DNA of 60,818 nucleotides from Aquificota bacterium (lineage in GTDB: Bacteria; Aquificota; Aquificia; Desulfurobacteriales; DQVG01). Under the pieces are notes generated by a model that was not told where the DNA came from, ran no database searches, and was given only the letters and a program-made list of their open reading frames with translations. Position numbers and translations under genes: made by a program. The DNA lies in the NCBI GenBank assembly GCA_027002265.1, contig JAMOTM010000002.1:1-60818 (forward strand). The letters are read 5' to 3'. The number at the start of each line of letters is the position of its first letter. The stretch's first letter is position 1. Of the stretch, positions 1-8,683 are shown in pieces.

Positions 1-3000
1 TTCTTTTGAATCAAAATCATCATAAAAATCGAAAACTTGGGATCCATCTACATTATTTTTATCTTCTATTTTGGGAACTTGTTTTAAAATCAATGTTATA
101 TAGTCATTAGCAGGTAAGAAAGGAATTCTAACCCATATATATTTTTGTGTTTTCCAATTGATAGGTTCTGCTTTACATTCCCCACTATCTGTTTCAAAAC
201 AATAATTTAATTTCTTAGTACATTCTTCATCCAAACAAACTTCAAATGATGGTTGAGAAGTATTTGTTATATCTGATAAACATTCGCGTATGGATGAAAT
301 ATCTAACTTATATGTATAGTTATAAAGATCACAATTTCCTAAATTATAAACAGGTATTTTTCTTACACATCCTTCAAATGTAGTACTTGAAGATGTTTCC
401 ATAGTGCTATTAAAATAACATATATAAGAGTACTTAGGTTCATATTTAGCTAACTTTCTAACATAAATGTAATCATATATACTGTAACCATTATAACCTG
501 CTAAAATACCAATTTTTCCTTCAGTGAGATTAAGATCTTTAGTTTCTACTTGTTTATTATTATCAATATAGAAAATATGAGTTCCGTTTAGATAGTCCAA
601 TTTTAAAGTATGATACTTATAATTTTCTTCAAAGTTAACTCGATGTACATATATTTTTGTTTTATCAAAAAATGAAATATCTACATATCCTTTTGTTGGA
701 TCATCGTAATCATCATAATTTGAATATCTAGCTACGTATGATTTTTTATCACCTGTAAAATAGGTTATTCCGCATTGTTCATTATTATATTTATCACTTC
801 CTAGTTTACATCTAGCCACTATTTCAAAATATGGAGTTGTTTCTTTAGAGAACGAAGTTGAATAGTAAACTAAAGCATCATTATCATTTTTATCTGTTAT
901 GTTGATAATACCGTCATCTTTTAGTAAAGTATAATTTAAGTTAACTCCATCATTATATAGATCTGTTTTTTTCCATGTTAAACTAATATCATTTTTAAAA
1001 TTCTCATATAGATCAAAAACTTCCTTACCAGTCTTTGCGTAATATCCACTTTTTGGGTATACAATTAAATTTATAGTGCTATTTGCAGGTAATTCTGGTA
1101 CCTTTATCCAAATATTACCTGTCCAAAAATTCTTATCAAAACTATCTTTACAATCTAGATCTTCTTTGGGATCACAAAAAGTAGATTCGCATTCTCCGTT
1201 TTCTCTTTCAAAACAATATGGGACATCTTTCATTCCATCTTGGGTAACGATTTCAAACATATATGTGCCTAAACAATCTACAAGATTAAGAGCATCTATT
1301 TTTATAGGATAGTTATATAAAGGTACATTGTTAGGATTTTGAATTTTTATAACAACAAAATTACCTTTTGGAGGCGCAATGGTTATTGTTGTAGGTGAAG
1401 TTGAAGATGAAGTTTCAAATAAATTTTTTATAGTATTAACAATAACAAATTTTGAAGCAAAATTACCATTTGTATCTTTTACATCTAAGGTGATAATATG
1501 AAAACCTGGATCTTTGATAACGGTTATACATGATGTTTTATAAGATTTTGTAGGTACACTAAATTTTGCTGAACAGATAGGTACCTTTTCACCATCTAAA
1601 TATACATTCGTAGAGCTTAAAGTTGAATTAGGACTATGAACTTCATATGAAATGCTAACTTCCATAGGAGCATTTCCGTAAGTAGGAGTTACAACAAAAC
1701 TATCTATTAGTGGAGGAGGTAAAATTTTTATCGCTTCTCCAGAAGATGTAGAATTTATTGTGCCATTTATAAGCGCGCCTTCTACGATATTGTATACAGA
1801 TAGATTAATTTTGTTAGATTCACATCCACAACTACAGTATACCTTAGCTGTAAAGTCACCTGGTGATTTATAGGTATGAACAACATTATTTATACTTGTT
1901 ATATCCTTAAAATATGCATATTCTCCATCACCAAAACTAATAAAACCATCTTTATTGGTACATGTTGAAGTGCTTTCTACTTTCCATTCGAATTTTACAG
2001 GGTTTTCAGTTAACTTTAAAGTTGCAGTTGCATCTGATGATGAAGCATTGGCTATAAGCGTAAATTTTCCATTATCATTATCAAATTTATAAGCTAAAAA
2101 GGATGATACTTTACATTCTGATTTTGTAGGATCATATATATATACTGTTGTTGTTTTTGTTAATATTAAATTCCCTTCATCATCAAATATTTTTAATATA
2201 GGAGTATAAACACCAGGTGATGAATATGAATGTTCTACCTTATCCTGATAACCAAGACATTCTTCTGGGCCTTCTAAAGAAGCATTTACATTACCATCTC
2301 CAAAATCAACAGCACAAGATATACTTCCTTCTATATTTCCAGATAGGGTTGCAATCCACTTAAATTTAACATTTTCACCTATTTTTTGTTTCTGAGGATC
2401 TGCTTCAAATTTTTCTATTTCACCTACAATGTTCTTTATAGGGCACTCTGCTTTAGCTATGTTTAAAGGTAAATAACTTATAATATCGTCATAGAGCATC
2501 TTTGAGAAAATATCATTATCTGCAACTTTTGATGGGTCAGTAGCAAGTACCCATTCTTCGTTGGGATCATTAATAGTATAATTTTCATTAACCTTCCTGT
2601 AAAAATCAACTTTTTCGGTAGGAGGTATTAATTTTATTACTGGAACAACATAGTTATCGCCCTCTAAGTCAGTATCTAATTTTAAAATTGGAGTTTGTAT
2701 ATTTCCATTTTTTCCGCTGGATAAAATAACAGTAGTTACTTCTTCTAAAGTTCCATTGGCAGCTTTACAATTAAATAAAATTCCTTTGGAAGGATTATAT
2801 TTTTTTAACTCTTTTTTAAATGCTTCGTAATCTTTAATTAAACATACAAATAAATTTGTGTGTTTAAGAACACATGCGGTTGAACTTGATAATTTCTCAG
2901 ATGTTATATAGTAAAAAGGATGTCCCCAAACATCTTTTTTATGAGCAAGATACTCGGGTAGAGAGTATCTACCTAAAGTTCCTTCTTTATTAGCAACAAG

Positions 3001-3174
3001 TTTGAGATAATCTATGTTATCTTGCACATAACTGATAGCTCGTTTTAATTTAAATGTTTCTATTATTTTTGGTATAAAATTGGCAGTCATAGAAAGGATG
3101 ATAGAAATTATTAACATAGCAATGATAACTTCTATTAATGTAAAAGCTCTTTTGAAGTAATTAGAAATTCTCAT
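1..3174 (-). CDS. Giant prepilin-like surface protein with PKD and DUF2341 domains (partial, C terminus off window)
   Basis: The frame is open from the ATG at 3174 to base 1 (1,058 codons), so the C terminus is missing. The N terminus is a class III prepilin signal: short basic leader, likely cleavage after Ala10, then FTLIEV with Glu15 (Glu5 of the mature protein) and a hydrophobic helix to about residue 32. Behind the stem I read two PKD-like Ig domains (about 245-345 and 375-460, each with an FGDG turn), a further Ig-like stretch (about 490-570), a DUF2341-type domain (about 605-722, ending VFDLYENF), a LamG-like segment (about 728-905) and a second DUF2341 copy (about 930-1052, ending VFDFYDDF). 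The start overlaps the stop of the GspL-like gene by ATGA, so it belongs to the secretin operon. I infer a pseudopilus-tip or surface-binding protein. The ligand is unknown and the domain limits are by eye. Confidence 0.85.
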   Translation of the reverse strand, partial: MRISNYFKRAFTLIEVIIAMLIISIILSMTANFIPKIIETFKLKRAISYVQDNIDYLKLVANKEGTLGRYSLPEYLAHKKDVWGHPFYYITSEKLSSSTACVLKHTNLFVCLIKDYEAFKKELKKYNPSKGILFNCKAANGTLEEVTTVILSSGKNGNIQTPILKLDTDLEGDNYVVPVIKLIPPTEKVDFYRKVNENYTINDPNEEWVLATDPSKVADNDIFSKMLYDDIISYLPLNIAKAECPIKNIVGEIEKFEADPQKQKIGENVKFKWIATLSGNIEGSISCAVDFGDGNVNASLEGPEECLGYQDKVEHSYSSPGVYTPILKIFDDEGNLILTKTTTVYIYDPTKSECKVSSFLAYKFDNDNGKFTLIANASSSDATATLKLTENPVKFEWKVESTSTCTNKDGFISFGDGEYAYFKDITSINNVVHTYKSPGDFTAKVYCSCGCESNKINLSVYNIVEGALINGTINSTSSGEAIKILPPPLIDSFVVTPTYGNAPMEVSISYEVHSPNSTLSSTNVYLDGEKVPICSAKFSVPTKSYKTSCITVIKDPGFHIITLDVKDTNGNFASKFVIVNTIKNLFETSSSTSPTTITIAPPKGNFVVIKIQNPNNVPLYNYPIKIDALNLVDCLGTYMFEIVTQDGMKDVPYCFERENGECESTFCDPKEDLDCKDSFDKNFWTGNIWIKVPELPANSTINLIVYPKSGYYAKTGKEVFDLYENFKNDISLTWKKTDLYNDGVNLNYTLLKDDGIINITDKNDNDALVYYSTSFSKETTPYFEIVARCKLGSDKYNNEQCGITYFTGDKKSYVARYSNYDDYDDPTKGYVDISFFDKTKIYVHRVNFEENYKYHTLKLDYLNGTHIFYIDNNKQVETKDLNLTEGKIGILAGYNGYSIYDYIYVRKLAKYEPKYSYICYFNSTMETSSSTTFEGCVRKIPVYNLGNCDLYNYTYKLDISSIRECLSDITNTSQPSFEVCLDEECTKKLNYCFETDSGECKAEPINWKTQKYIWVRIPFLPANDYITLILKQVPKIEDKNNVDGSQVFDFYDDFDSKE

Positions 3175-4514
3175 TTTTCAATCCTCTCTAATGGAACAAC
3201 AACTTTAAACTTAGTTTGAGGTGGTCTGGGATAACGGGGCTCTAAATATATTTTAGAATTTCTAAAGTTATTTCTTAACTCAAAATATATACTTTTTAGC
3301 TTTCCTTTTGTATCACCTATCATTTTTCCCTTAATTAAGAGATATATCTCTTTATTATTCTTTTTTAATTCTATATTATCTATATATAATTCCCTATTGT
3401 ATATTTTCAATAGCTTAATACATTTATTTTCCATTAGTTTTAATGTTTTTAAAAATTTTAAAAAATTAGGTTTATCTATGGATATTAATTTTAACAAAGA
3501 TTCATATTTTTTCCAAAGATCATCAAATAATTTTCTTTTCTTCTCTAATGTAATGTACTGATTACTATAACTTTTTGCTAATTTATTTATTTGTAACTTT
3601 ACATTATCTAATTTATTTTTTAAATTTTTATATGCTGTATATGATGTATAAAAAGTAAAAATAATGTATAAACTTAAGAAGAAGTATAAAAACTTCAGAA
3701 GGTAATTAAAATATACTTTGTAGGATTTTATCTTAAAAATACTTTTTGGAGAGAAAAGTAAGAAGTAATAAATAGTATCCTCTATAATCTTAAAATTAAG
3801 GTTTTCTTTATTTTCGAGCTTTATATCTACTAAGTAAATAAGTTTTAAATTATAGTTACTGTATTTACTTGTGAAGTAAGAGATAATTCTATTTATATAA
3901 TCTAGATAATCGAAAGAAATAAAATCTATTATTATTTCAATTGGAAAATAGTCTTTAACAAGGATTACTTTTAACTCTTCTCCTAACTTTATTAATCCAA
4001 TTCCAAATTCATTATTTTTCAATTCAGATGAAATGCTAGCTGCTACGACAAATTCTATAGGGATTATATATAAATATTCAAAATCTAATTGCTTTTTTAT
4101 TTTCGATATCTCTTTTTTACTTATAAAGATAACTGAAAATATTTTTTCCTTTTTTTCTGGATCTTCATCTATTTCTTTAAAAAGAATATAATAATCTTTA
4201 GGATTTATTTTTAACTTTGCTTCCACATATGTATAAATATAATACTTTACTTTTTTGGGATTAGGTATAGGTAGGCTTATAAATTCCTGTCTAATATTAG
4301 GTATATTGACCACGCAATAATCCACTTTTGATAATTTAAAATCTACAGGTAGAAGTTTTTTTTCTCTTACAATAAAAAATTTACCATTATAAAAAACAGA
4401 AAAAATTTTTTTAGAAAGAAATTTTTCTAGAAGTTTTTTTATAAAGTTAAAATTTATACTATTTATATTTTCCAAATTACTAATTTTATTTTTTATATTT
4501 TCTAATTTTTCCAT
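3171..4514 (-). CDS. GspL / PilM-PilN-like inner-membrane assembly protein
   Basis: A 447-residue bitopic protein of the type II secretion / type IV pilus assembly platform. Residues 1 to about 255 form a cytoplasmic region with the alternating strands and helices expected of the actin-like PilM/GspL fold. A single membrane helix lies near 272-290 (FLYFFLSLYIIFTFY). A coiled-coil segment follows (LKNKLDNVKLQINKLA), then a periplasmic alpha/beta domain resembling PilN or the GspL C terminus. That is the layout of GspL, MshI and the PilO accessory protein of R64-type thin pili. It lies 27 nt after the secretin gene and overlaps the giant prepilin gene downstream by ATGA. In such machines it links the ATPase to the inner-membrane platform. 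Sequence identity to named families looks low, so the call rests on architecture and context. Confidence 0.6.
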   Translation of the reverse strand: MEKLENIKNKISNLENINSINFNFIKKLLEKFLSKKIFSVFYNGKFFIVREKKLLPVDFKLSKVDYCVVNIPNIRQEFISLPIPNPKKVKYYIYTYVEAKLKINPKDYYILFKEIDEDPEKKEKIFSVIFISKKEISKIKKQLDFEYLYIIPIEFVVAASISSELKNNEFGIGLIKLGEELKVILVKDYFPIEIIIDFISFDYLDYINRIISYFTSKYSNYNLKLIYLVDIKLENKENLNFKIIEDTIYYFLLFSPKSIFKIKSYKVYFNYLLKFLYFFLSLYIIFTFYTSYTAYKNLKNKLDNVKLQINKLAKSYSNQYITLEKKRKLFDDLWKKYESLLKLISIDKPNFLKFLKTLKLMENKCIKLLKIYNRELYIDNIELKKNNKEIYLLIKGKMIGDTKGKLKSIYFELRNNFRNSKIYLEPRYPRPPQTKFKVVVPLERIEK

Positions 4515-4541
4515 ATCATATCCCTTATTTTTTTTATTCGA

Positions 4542-6089
4542 TTATCTTACAAGTTTTGCTTGTATGATTATTAAAAGTTGTTTCTTCTCCGATTGTTTAG
4601 ATAATGTTGATGTTAAATAATTAAACAATTTACTATTTGTCTGAGGTAATCCTTCAATATTTGTATTAATAGAATCATTTTTTAGTCCACCGAGAATAAC
4701 TATGTCTCCACTATTAATTTTTAATATTGTACTTATTACATTTGTAGATACAATTGGCGCCTCACTAGAACCATCAGGAGAAACAGACTTACCTTTAATT
4801 ACGTTTTTAACAGGTGTAATAACTAAATATATCTGATTTTGTTCATTAACTCGTGCCTTTAAAATTAAGACATACCCGTTAATGTAATTCTGAAAAGAAT
4901 AATTAGATAATGTTGTTCCATTTACTATGTTAGTAGAACTTTTTGTCCAAAATGGTTTTATTTCACCAGAAATTATTATAGCACTATATCCATTAGTTAG
5001 ACGAATTCTAGGTGTAGATAAAATTTTTACTTTTCCAATTTTTGTAAGAAAATTAAAAATGAAATTTTCTAATTTTGGTCCTGTCCCTACAGAACTTGCT
5101 TTTATAATTAGACCTGTTGCAGCAGTTGTTTCTAAAGGACTATATGCTATATTAAAATTGTCTAGCATTTTTGTTAATGCAATTTGCCAATTAACACCTT
5201 TATTTACTGCATTTTCCTCAGAGAAATCCAAAATAGTAATTTTTACATCTACTTCCTTACTATAGAAATATTTAAATCTTTGTACAATTTTATCTATTTC
5301 TTTTATATTCTTAGGTCTATCAGTAACAAGCAGTGTTCCTGTATCTTCATCTAAATAAAACTTTCCATATTTTGATATTGCTTTTTTTATAGCATTCTGT
5401 AAATTTAAATATGGATCATTAGTTTGAACATTTGTATACGAATTTTCCAAAGAATTTAATGCAGATATTTTATTTTCATTTGTTCCAAATATATTCCCAT
5501 TAATGAAAATAGTGGATTGAGAAGCAACTTTTGGAATTCCTACATCATATATTTTTGTAACGGTATCACTAATGATTAGTGTTCCTTTTTTTATTTCATA
5601 ATGAATATTTGCTATATTAGATATTAAATCTAAAACATCTTTTATTTTCTTGTTTTTTACTTTTATAGAAATTATCTTATCTTCTATTTTTACATTTGTA
5701 TTTAAGTTGTTTTTATATACGATATCTAAATCTGTTGCTTGCGATATTAAGTTTAAAATGTCCTTCAAGGGTGTATTTATAGCAACTATTGATATTTTTT
5801 TATTTAAAGCTTTAATTTGTGCTCCTTCCCATGATGGTAAAAGAATTAAAGGTTCTAAATAATCTTTTGGAATTTCAACCGTTGTTTTATTTTGAAGCAA
5901 TGTCATTATTTTTTTCTGTGTTTGATTAATCTTTTGTTGTGTAGCTATAATATTCGGTGGTTGTTCACCACATCCGAAAAGAAAAAAAGCGGATAAAAAG
6001 ATAAAGAAGATAGAATAAAAAAATCTATAAATATTTAATAATATATAATTTTTAAAATATTTTCCCCTATATGTAATTTTTTCTCCCAT
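4542..6089 (-). CDS. Lipoprotein secretin of type IV pilus / type II secretion family
   Basis: A 515-residue outer-membrane secretin. The N terminus has a hydrophobic signal ending in a lipobox-like FLFGC (Cys40), as in the lipoprotein secretins of IVb pili (PilN, BfpB). About residues 95-170 look like N0/N1 periplasmic domains (IKVKNKKIKDVLDLIS). A second small domain, about 235-270, has the LLVTDRPKNIKEID pattern seen before the barrel. The C-terminal secretin domain includes ILSTPRIRLTNGYSA and ends with DIVILGGLKND followed by GLP, the classic secretin signature. The secretin oligomer would form the outer-membrane gate for the pseudopili encoded nearby. Its start overlaps the upstream gene by 55 nt; no better-placed ATG precedes the signal sequence, so I keep 6089, but a shorter form using a rare start codon is possible. 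Confidence 0.88.
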   Translation of the reverse strand: MGEKITYRGKYFKNYILLNIYRFFYSIFFIFLSAFFLFGCGEQPPNIIATQQKINQTQKKIMTLLQNKTTVEIPKDYLEPLILLPSWEGAQIKALNKKISIVAINTPLKDILNLISQATDLDIVYKNNLNTNVKIEDKIISIKVKNKKIKDVLDLISNIANIHYEIKKGTLIISDTVTKIYDVGIPKVASQSTIFINGNIFGTNENKISALNSLENSYTNVQTNDPYLNLQNAIKKAISKYGKFYLDEDTGTLLVTDRPKNIKEIDKIVQRFKYFYSKEVDVKITILDFSEENAVNKGVNWQIALTKMLDNFNIAYSPLETTAATGLIIKASSVGTGPKLENFIFNFLTKIGKVKILSTPRIRLTNGYSAIIISGEIKPFWTKSSTNIVNGTTLSNYSFQNYINGYVLILKARVNEQNQIYLVITPVKNVIKGKSVSPDGSSEAPIVSTNVISTILKINSGDIVILGGLKNDSINTNIEGLPQTNSKLFNYLTSTLSKQSEKKQLLIIIQAKLVR

Positions 6090-6721
6090 GTATTGTCTCC
6101 TATTTTTATATTTATGATTATATAGTTATTTTTTATATCATTTAAACAAATATACTCTCCTTTACCTATTGAAATGCAGCTATTCTTTTCTAAACAGCTT
6201 GAAAATTTAGATTTATTTTTTAGTAGATTTAAAAATTCTTTTTGCTTTAAAATTTCTAAGCATACAATTTTTTTATATTTGTTATATATAATGAAGGATT
6301 TTACATTTAATCTTAAATTCAAAACCTTTTTTATTTTTTTACTACTATTTCTCTTTGGAATTGTTGAGTTAAATGTTAATTTTGTTATTATTGGAGTATA
6401 TGTATCTTCTTTTATTATAAATACTATAGGTTTTACAGGAAGCAAAGATATATATGTTTTTTTATCAACTTCATAAAGTTTTAAAACGCTATATTGCTTC
6501 AGTAAATTTTTATAATACTTCTTTATTTCCTTTAAATTTACTTTTGGAATTTTTAAAATATCGCTGCTTTTTTTATCAAAATGTATATTAATCTTAGATT
6601 TACAACTCAAATGATAATTTCTAAAAGGATTTATTTTTATAATTGCAATAGCCAAAAAAAGTATAGCTATATTTTTTAATTTAATAAGGTTTTGTAAATA
6701 TTTTCTATATTCTATTATCAT
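6035..6721 (-). CDS. Membrane-anchored protein of the secretin operon, family not recognised
   Basis: A 228-residue protein with a short cytoplasmic start, one membrane helix at about residues 17-32 (LKNIAILFLAIAIIKINPF) and a mostly beta-rich, lysine-rich remainder containing four cysteines in the last third. It is the first gene of the minus-strand group leading into the secretin, and its 3' end overlaps the secretin start by 55 nt, which suggests translational coupling. Position and topology would suit a GspC/PilP-like connector between inner-membrane platform and secretin, but I see no family signature. The gene begins just beside the symmetric promoter at 6743-6770. Confidence 0.6.
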   Translation of the reverse strand: MIIEYRKYLQNLIKLKNIAILFLAIAIIKINPFRNYHLSCKSKINIHFDKKSSDILKIPKVNLKEIKKYYKNLLKQYSVLKLYEVDKKTYISLLPVKPIVFIIKEDTYTPIITKLTFNSTIPKRNSSKKIKKVLNLRLNVKSFIIYNKYKKIVCLEILKQKEFLNLLKNKSKFSSCLEKNSCISIGKGEYICLNDIKNNYIIINIKIGDNTWEKKLHIGENILKIIYY

Positions 6722-6742
6722 TTACTGTTACCTTGAAATTTT

Positions 6743-6770
6743 TGGTATAATACTTAAAATTATTATACCA
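6743..6770. promoter_or_regulatory. Symmetric divergent extended -10 promoters
   Basis: A perfect 10-bp inverted repeat, TGGTATAATA and TATTATACCA, with an 8-nt spacer. Each arm reads as an extended -10 element (TGNTATAAT): one for the plus-strand pseudopilin at 6816, one for the minus-strand operon starting at 6721. Because the plus -10 lies to the left of the minus -10, the two predicted start sites fall inside the repeat and the promoters would exclude one another. A palindromic operator is an alternative reading. Confidence 0.6.
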
Positions 6771-6815
6771 TTAGATAAAACTTTTTAAATACTTTTTCAT
6801 CTATGGAGGTTTAAA

Positions 6816-7580
6816 ATGTTAAGAAAAGCGTTTTCTTTAATTGAATTGTCTATTGTTTTAATTATTATTGGTTTGTTATTAGCAGCCGTAATGAAAGGTA
6901 AAGATTTGATAAGAAGTGCAGAAATGAAAAAATTCTATAATAGATTTGTAAAAGAATGGGAATTGGCATATACTCAATACTATGATAGAACAGGCATGCC
7001 TTTGGGAGGACCATTAGTTACAAATAATACAGGTACAATTCCTGCTTTTGTAGGAGCAGATGCGCTTGTAAATAATACAGATTTTGTACTTAGAAGACCT
7101 GCTACTATAGAAAATCAAATAAATACTGTTGGTCTAGAGGTACCTACAAAGGATTATATTATAACTTTCACAAATGCACCGGCTTCTACTGTTTGGGTAA
7201 CTTTTGGATCTGATCCAGTAATCAAGAATGATAATCTAGAGGTTTGTTTGGAAGATAACTGTACTTCAAAAAATATCAAAGAATTGAATGGAAAGGGTGA
7301 TGGTAAAGGGAATTTTATGATTTTAGTTAATGTTCCATATGATGTTGCAGCTCAAATAGATAGAATTATTGATGGTATTGCAAATGGTAAAGATGGAGAT
7401 GTTGTATGTGTTTCTAATTATAAAGACCCAATAAATGAAGGAAAAATAGAAGATGCTAATATATTTAATACTACAGTCTTTAAAGATTTCGATAATAAAA
7501 CTTCTCCCTGTTTCGGAGCACTACACTGGGGTGATAAAGATCATCCTTACGTAACTCTTATGTACAAACTTGGAATCTAA
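6816..7580 (+). CDS. Type IV prepilin-like pseudopilin (likely major pilin)
   Basis: A 254-residue prepilin. Residues 1-5 form a short basic leader, cleavage is expected after Ala5, and the mature protein begins FSLIELSIVLIIIGLL with Glu10 as the conserved Glu5. The globular domain is neutral to acidic with several Cys (for example VCLEDNC, DVVCVSN and SPCFG near the C terminus) that could form disulfides in the periplasm. An excellent ribosome binding site (GGAGGT, 6806-6811) precedes the ATG. The gene is followed at once by a strong terminator at 7593, so it can be expressed as a single abundant transcript. That, with its own promoter at 6743-6751, is typical of the major subunit. The divergent group encodes the secretin and a giant prepilin-like partner. 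Confidence 0.88.
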   Translation: MLRKAFSLIELSIVLIIIGLLLAAVMKGKDLIRSAEMKKFYNRFVKEWELAYTQYYDRTGMPLGGPLVTNNTGTIPAFVGADALVNNTDFVLRRPATIENQINTVGLEVPTKDYIITFTNAPASTVWVTFGSDPVIKNDNLEVCLEDNCTSKNIKELNGKGDGKGNFMILVNVPYDVAAQIDRIIDGIANGKDGDVVCVSNYKDPINEGKIEDANIFNTTVFKDFDNKTSPCFGALHWGDKDHPYVTLMYKLGI

Positions 7581-7592
7581 TTTTCTATACAG

Positions 7593-7621
7593 GGGCTCTT
7601 TTTTTTCTTGAGCCCTTTTTT
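7593..7621 (+). terminator. Rho-independent terminator after pseudopilin
   Basis: GGGCTC (7593-7598) pairs with GAGCCC (7610-7615) across an 11-nt T-rich loop, followed by six T. It lies 12 nt after the pseudopilin stop. Incomplete termination would allow read-through into the TPR, GspC-like and PilO-like genes. Confidence 0.85.
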
Positions 7622-7661
7622 GTATAATTGTTTTAAAATTTATTATTAATTAGGTAAACCT

Positions 7662-8186
7662 ATGAAGAGAGTATTATTTTTTCTTTTGGTAAGTTTACTT
7701 TTTACAAATTCTTATGCTCTTTCTAAAAAGTATATAGATGGATATATTTGCTATCTTTATAACAAAAGGGATTTTGTAAATTTAGATTATTTTCTTAAGG
7801 AAAAAGTAAAGTTAAAAGATCTTTTTAAGTATCGCTTTTCTGATTGTACTAATAGGGCTCTTGGCCTTTATTTTTATCTAAATAATTGTTATGACTATGC
7901 TCTTTATTTCCTTTTAAAAGTTAGGCATTATACTTTGTCAGACTTGGTCAATCTTTCTGCAATTTATATTAAGAAAAAAGAGTATGACCAAGCTATAAAA
8001 ATTTTGAAACTTGCAAAGATAAAATACGGAGATGAAAAACATATTTTGATGAATTTGGCTATTAGTTATATAGGTAAGAAAAATTACTTAAAAGCAAGAG
8101 AGTATCTTTTAAAACTTTTGGAAATGGATATATCTAAAGATTTAAAAGATAGGGTTTTACAAATATTAAATTATATAGGTTATTAA
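7662..8186 (+). CDS. Secreted TPR protein of the pilus/secretion cluster
   Basis: A 174-residue protein with a Sec-type signal peptide (KRVLFFLLVSLLFTNSYA, residues 2-19). The rest consists of helical repeats. The clearest TPR units are about residues 100-160, with LVNLSAIYIKKKEYDQAIKI and LMNLAISYIGKKNYLKAREY. It sits one base before the GspC/PilP-like gene, in a group placed between pseudopilin and PilO-like genes. TPR proteins such as PilF/PilW act as pilotins for secretins, and that is the likeliest role. There is no obvious lipobox, so membrane anchoring is uncertain. Confidence 0.7.
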   Translation: MKRVLFFLLVSLLFTNSYALSKKYIDGYICYLYNKRDFVNLDYFLKEKVKLKDLFKYRFSDCTNRALGLYFYLNNCYDYALYFLLKVRHYTLSDLVNLSAIYIKKKEYDQAIKILKLAKIKYGDEKHILMNLAISYIGKKNYLKAREYLLKLLEMDISKDLKDRVLQILNYIGY

Positions 8187-8187
8187 A

Positions 8188-8670
8188 ATGTTTTTAAAGC
8201 TTATTTTAAGCTTTTTTATATTTTCAGAAACTTTACCTCCTATAAAGATCCATGATTTCTTTTCTGAGGATGTTTGCAATTTGGTTAAGATTTCTCTTAC
8301 TAAAAAAAATACTTCCAAAATTAATAAAAGGAAATATAGATTAAATAGGAAAAGAAAATTCTACAAAAAGAAAGTATCTAATAATAAGGTAAAATCTAAA
8401 AAACAAAATAAAAAATCTTCTAAAAACTTTCAAAATTTTTCTTATTGCACTTTAATCTCTCCTAAAAGATTTAAAAATATATATCTTGCTATAGCTTTAA
8501 AAGATGGGAAAAAATATCTTCTTTTTAATGGATCTTTGTATAAGGAAGGTGATTTTATTTTAATAGATAGAGAAAGCTATAAAATATTAAAAATTTCTTT
8601 AGACAAGATAATTTTGGAAAAAAATAAAAAATGTTATATTCTTCCGGTAGCGTTAAAAATAAACTCCTAG
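8188..8670 (+). CDS. GspC/PilP-like periplasmic connector (tentative)
   Basis: A 160-residue protein. A hydrophobic N terminus (FLKLILSFFIFSETL) is followed by a short acidic patch, then a very basic linker of about 40 residues (roughly 35-75, nearly all Lys, Arg, Asn, Ser). The C-terminal domain of about 75 residues is beta-rich (IALKDGKKYLLFNGSLYKEG, then GDFILIDRESYKILKIS). Small beta-sandwich domains with a strand-turn-GD pattern of this size are typical of the HR region of GspC and of PilP, which bind the secretin N0 domain. The gene lies 1 nt after the TPR gene and 13 nt before the PilO-like gene. The functional call is inference from fold pattern and context. Confidence 0.5.
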   Translation: MFLKLILSFFIFSETLPPIKIHDFFSEDVCNLVKISLTKKNTSKINKRKYRLNRKRKFYKKKVSNNKVKSKKQNKKSSKNFQNFSYCTLISPKRFKNIYLAIALKDGKKYLLFNGSLYKEGDFILIDRESYKILKISLDKIILEKNKKCYILPVALKINS

Positions 8671-8683
8671 TTTAGAGGAAAAA

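Noticed and set aside
1076-1312. 78-codon plus-strand frame inside the giant prepilin gene
   Set aside because: The minus frame is open for over 1,000 codons with clear domains; the plus frame is its shadow.
6035-6089. Possible frameshift joining the 6035-6721 gene and the secretin
   Set aside because: The two proteins each have their own N-terminal hydrophobic segment and the secretin has a proper lipobox, so two overlapping genes explain the data better.
6174-6476. Open frame of 100 codons on the plus strand opposite the first gene of the secretin operon
   Set aside because: It lies wholly within the minus-strand gene, has no ribosome binding site and its hydrophobicity is what antisense AT-rich sequence gives.
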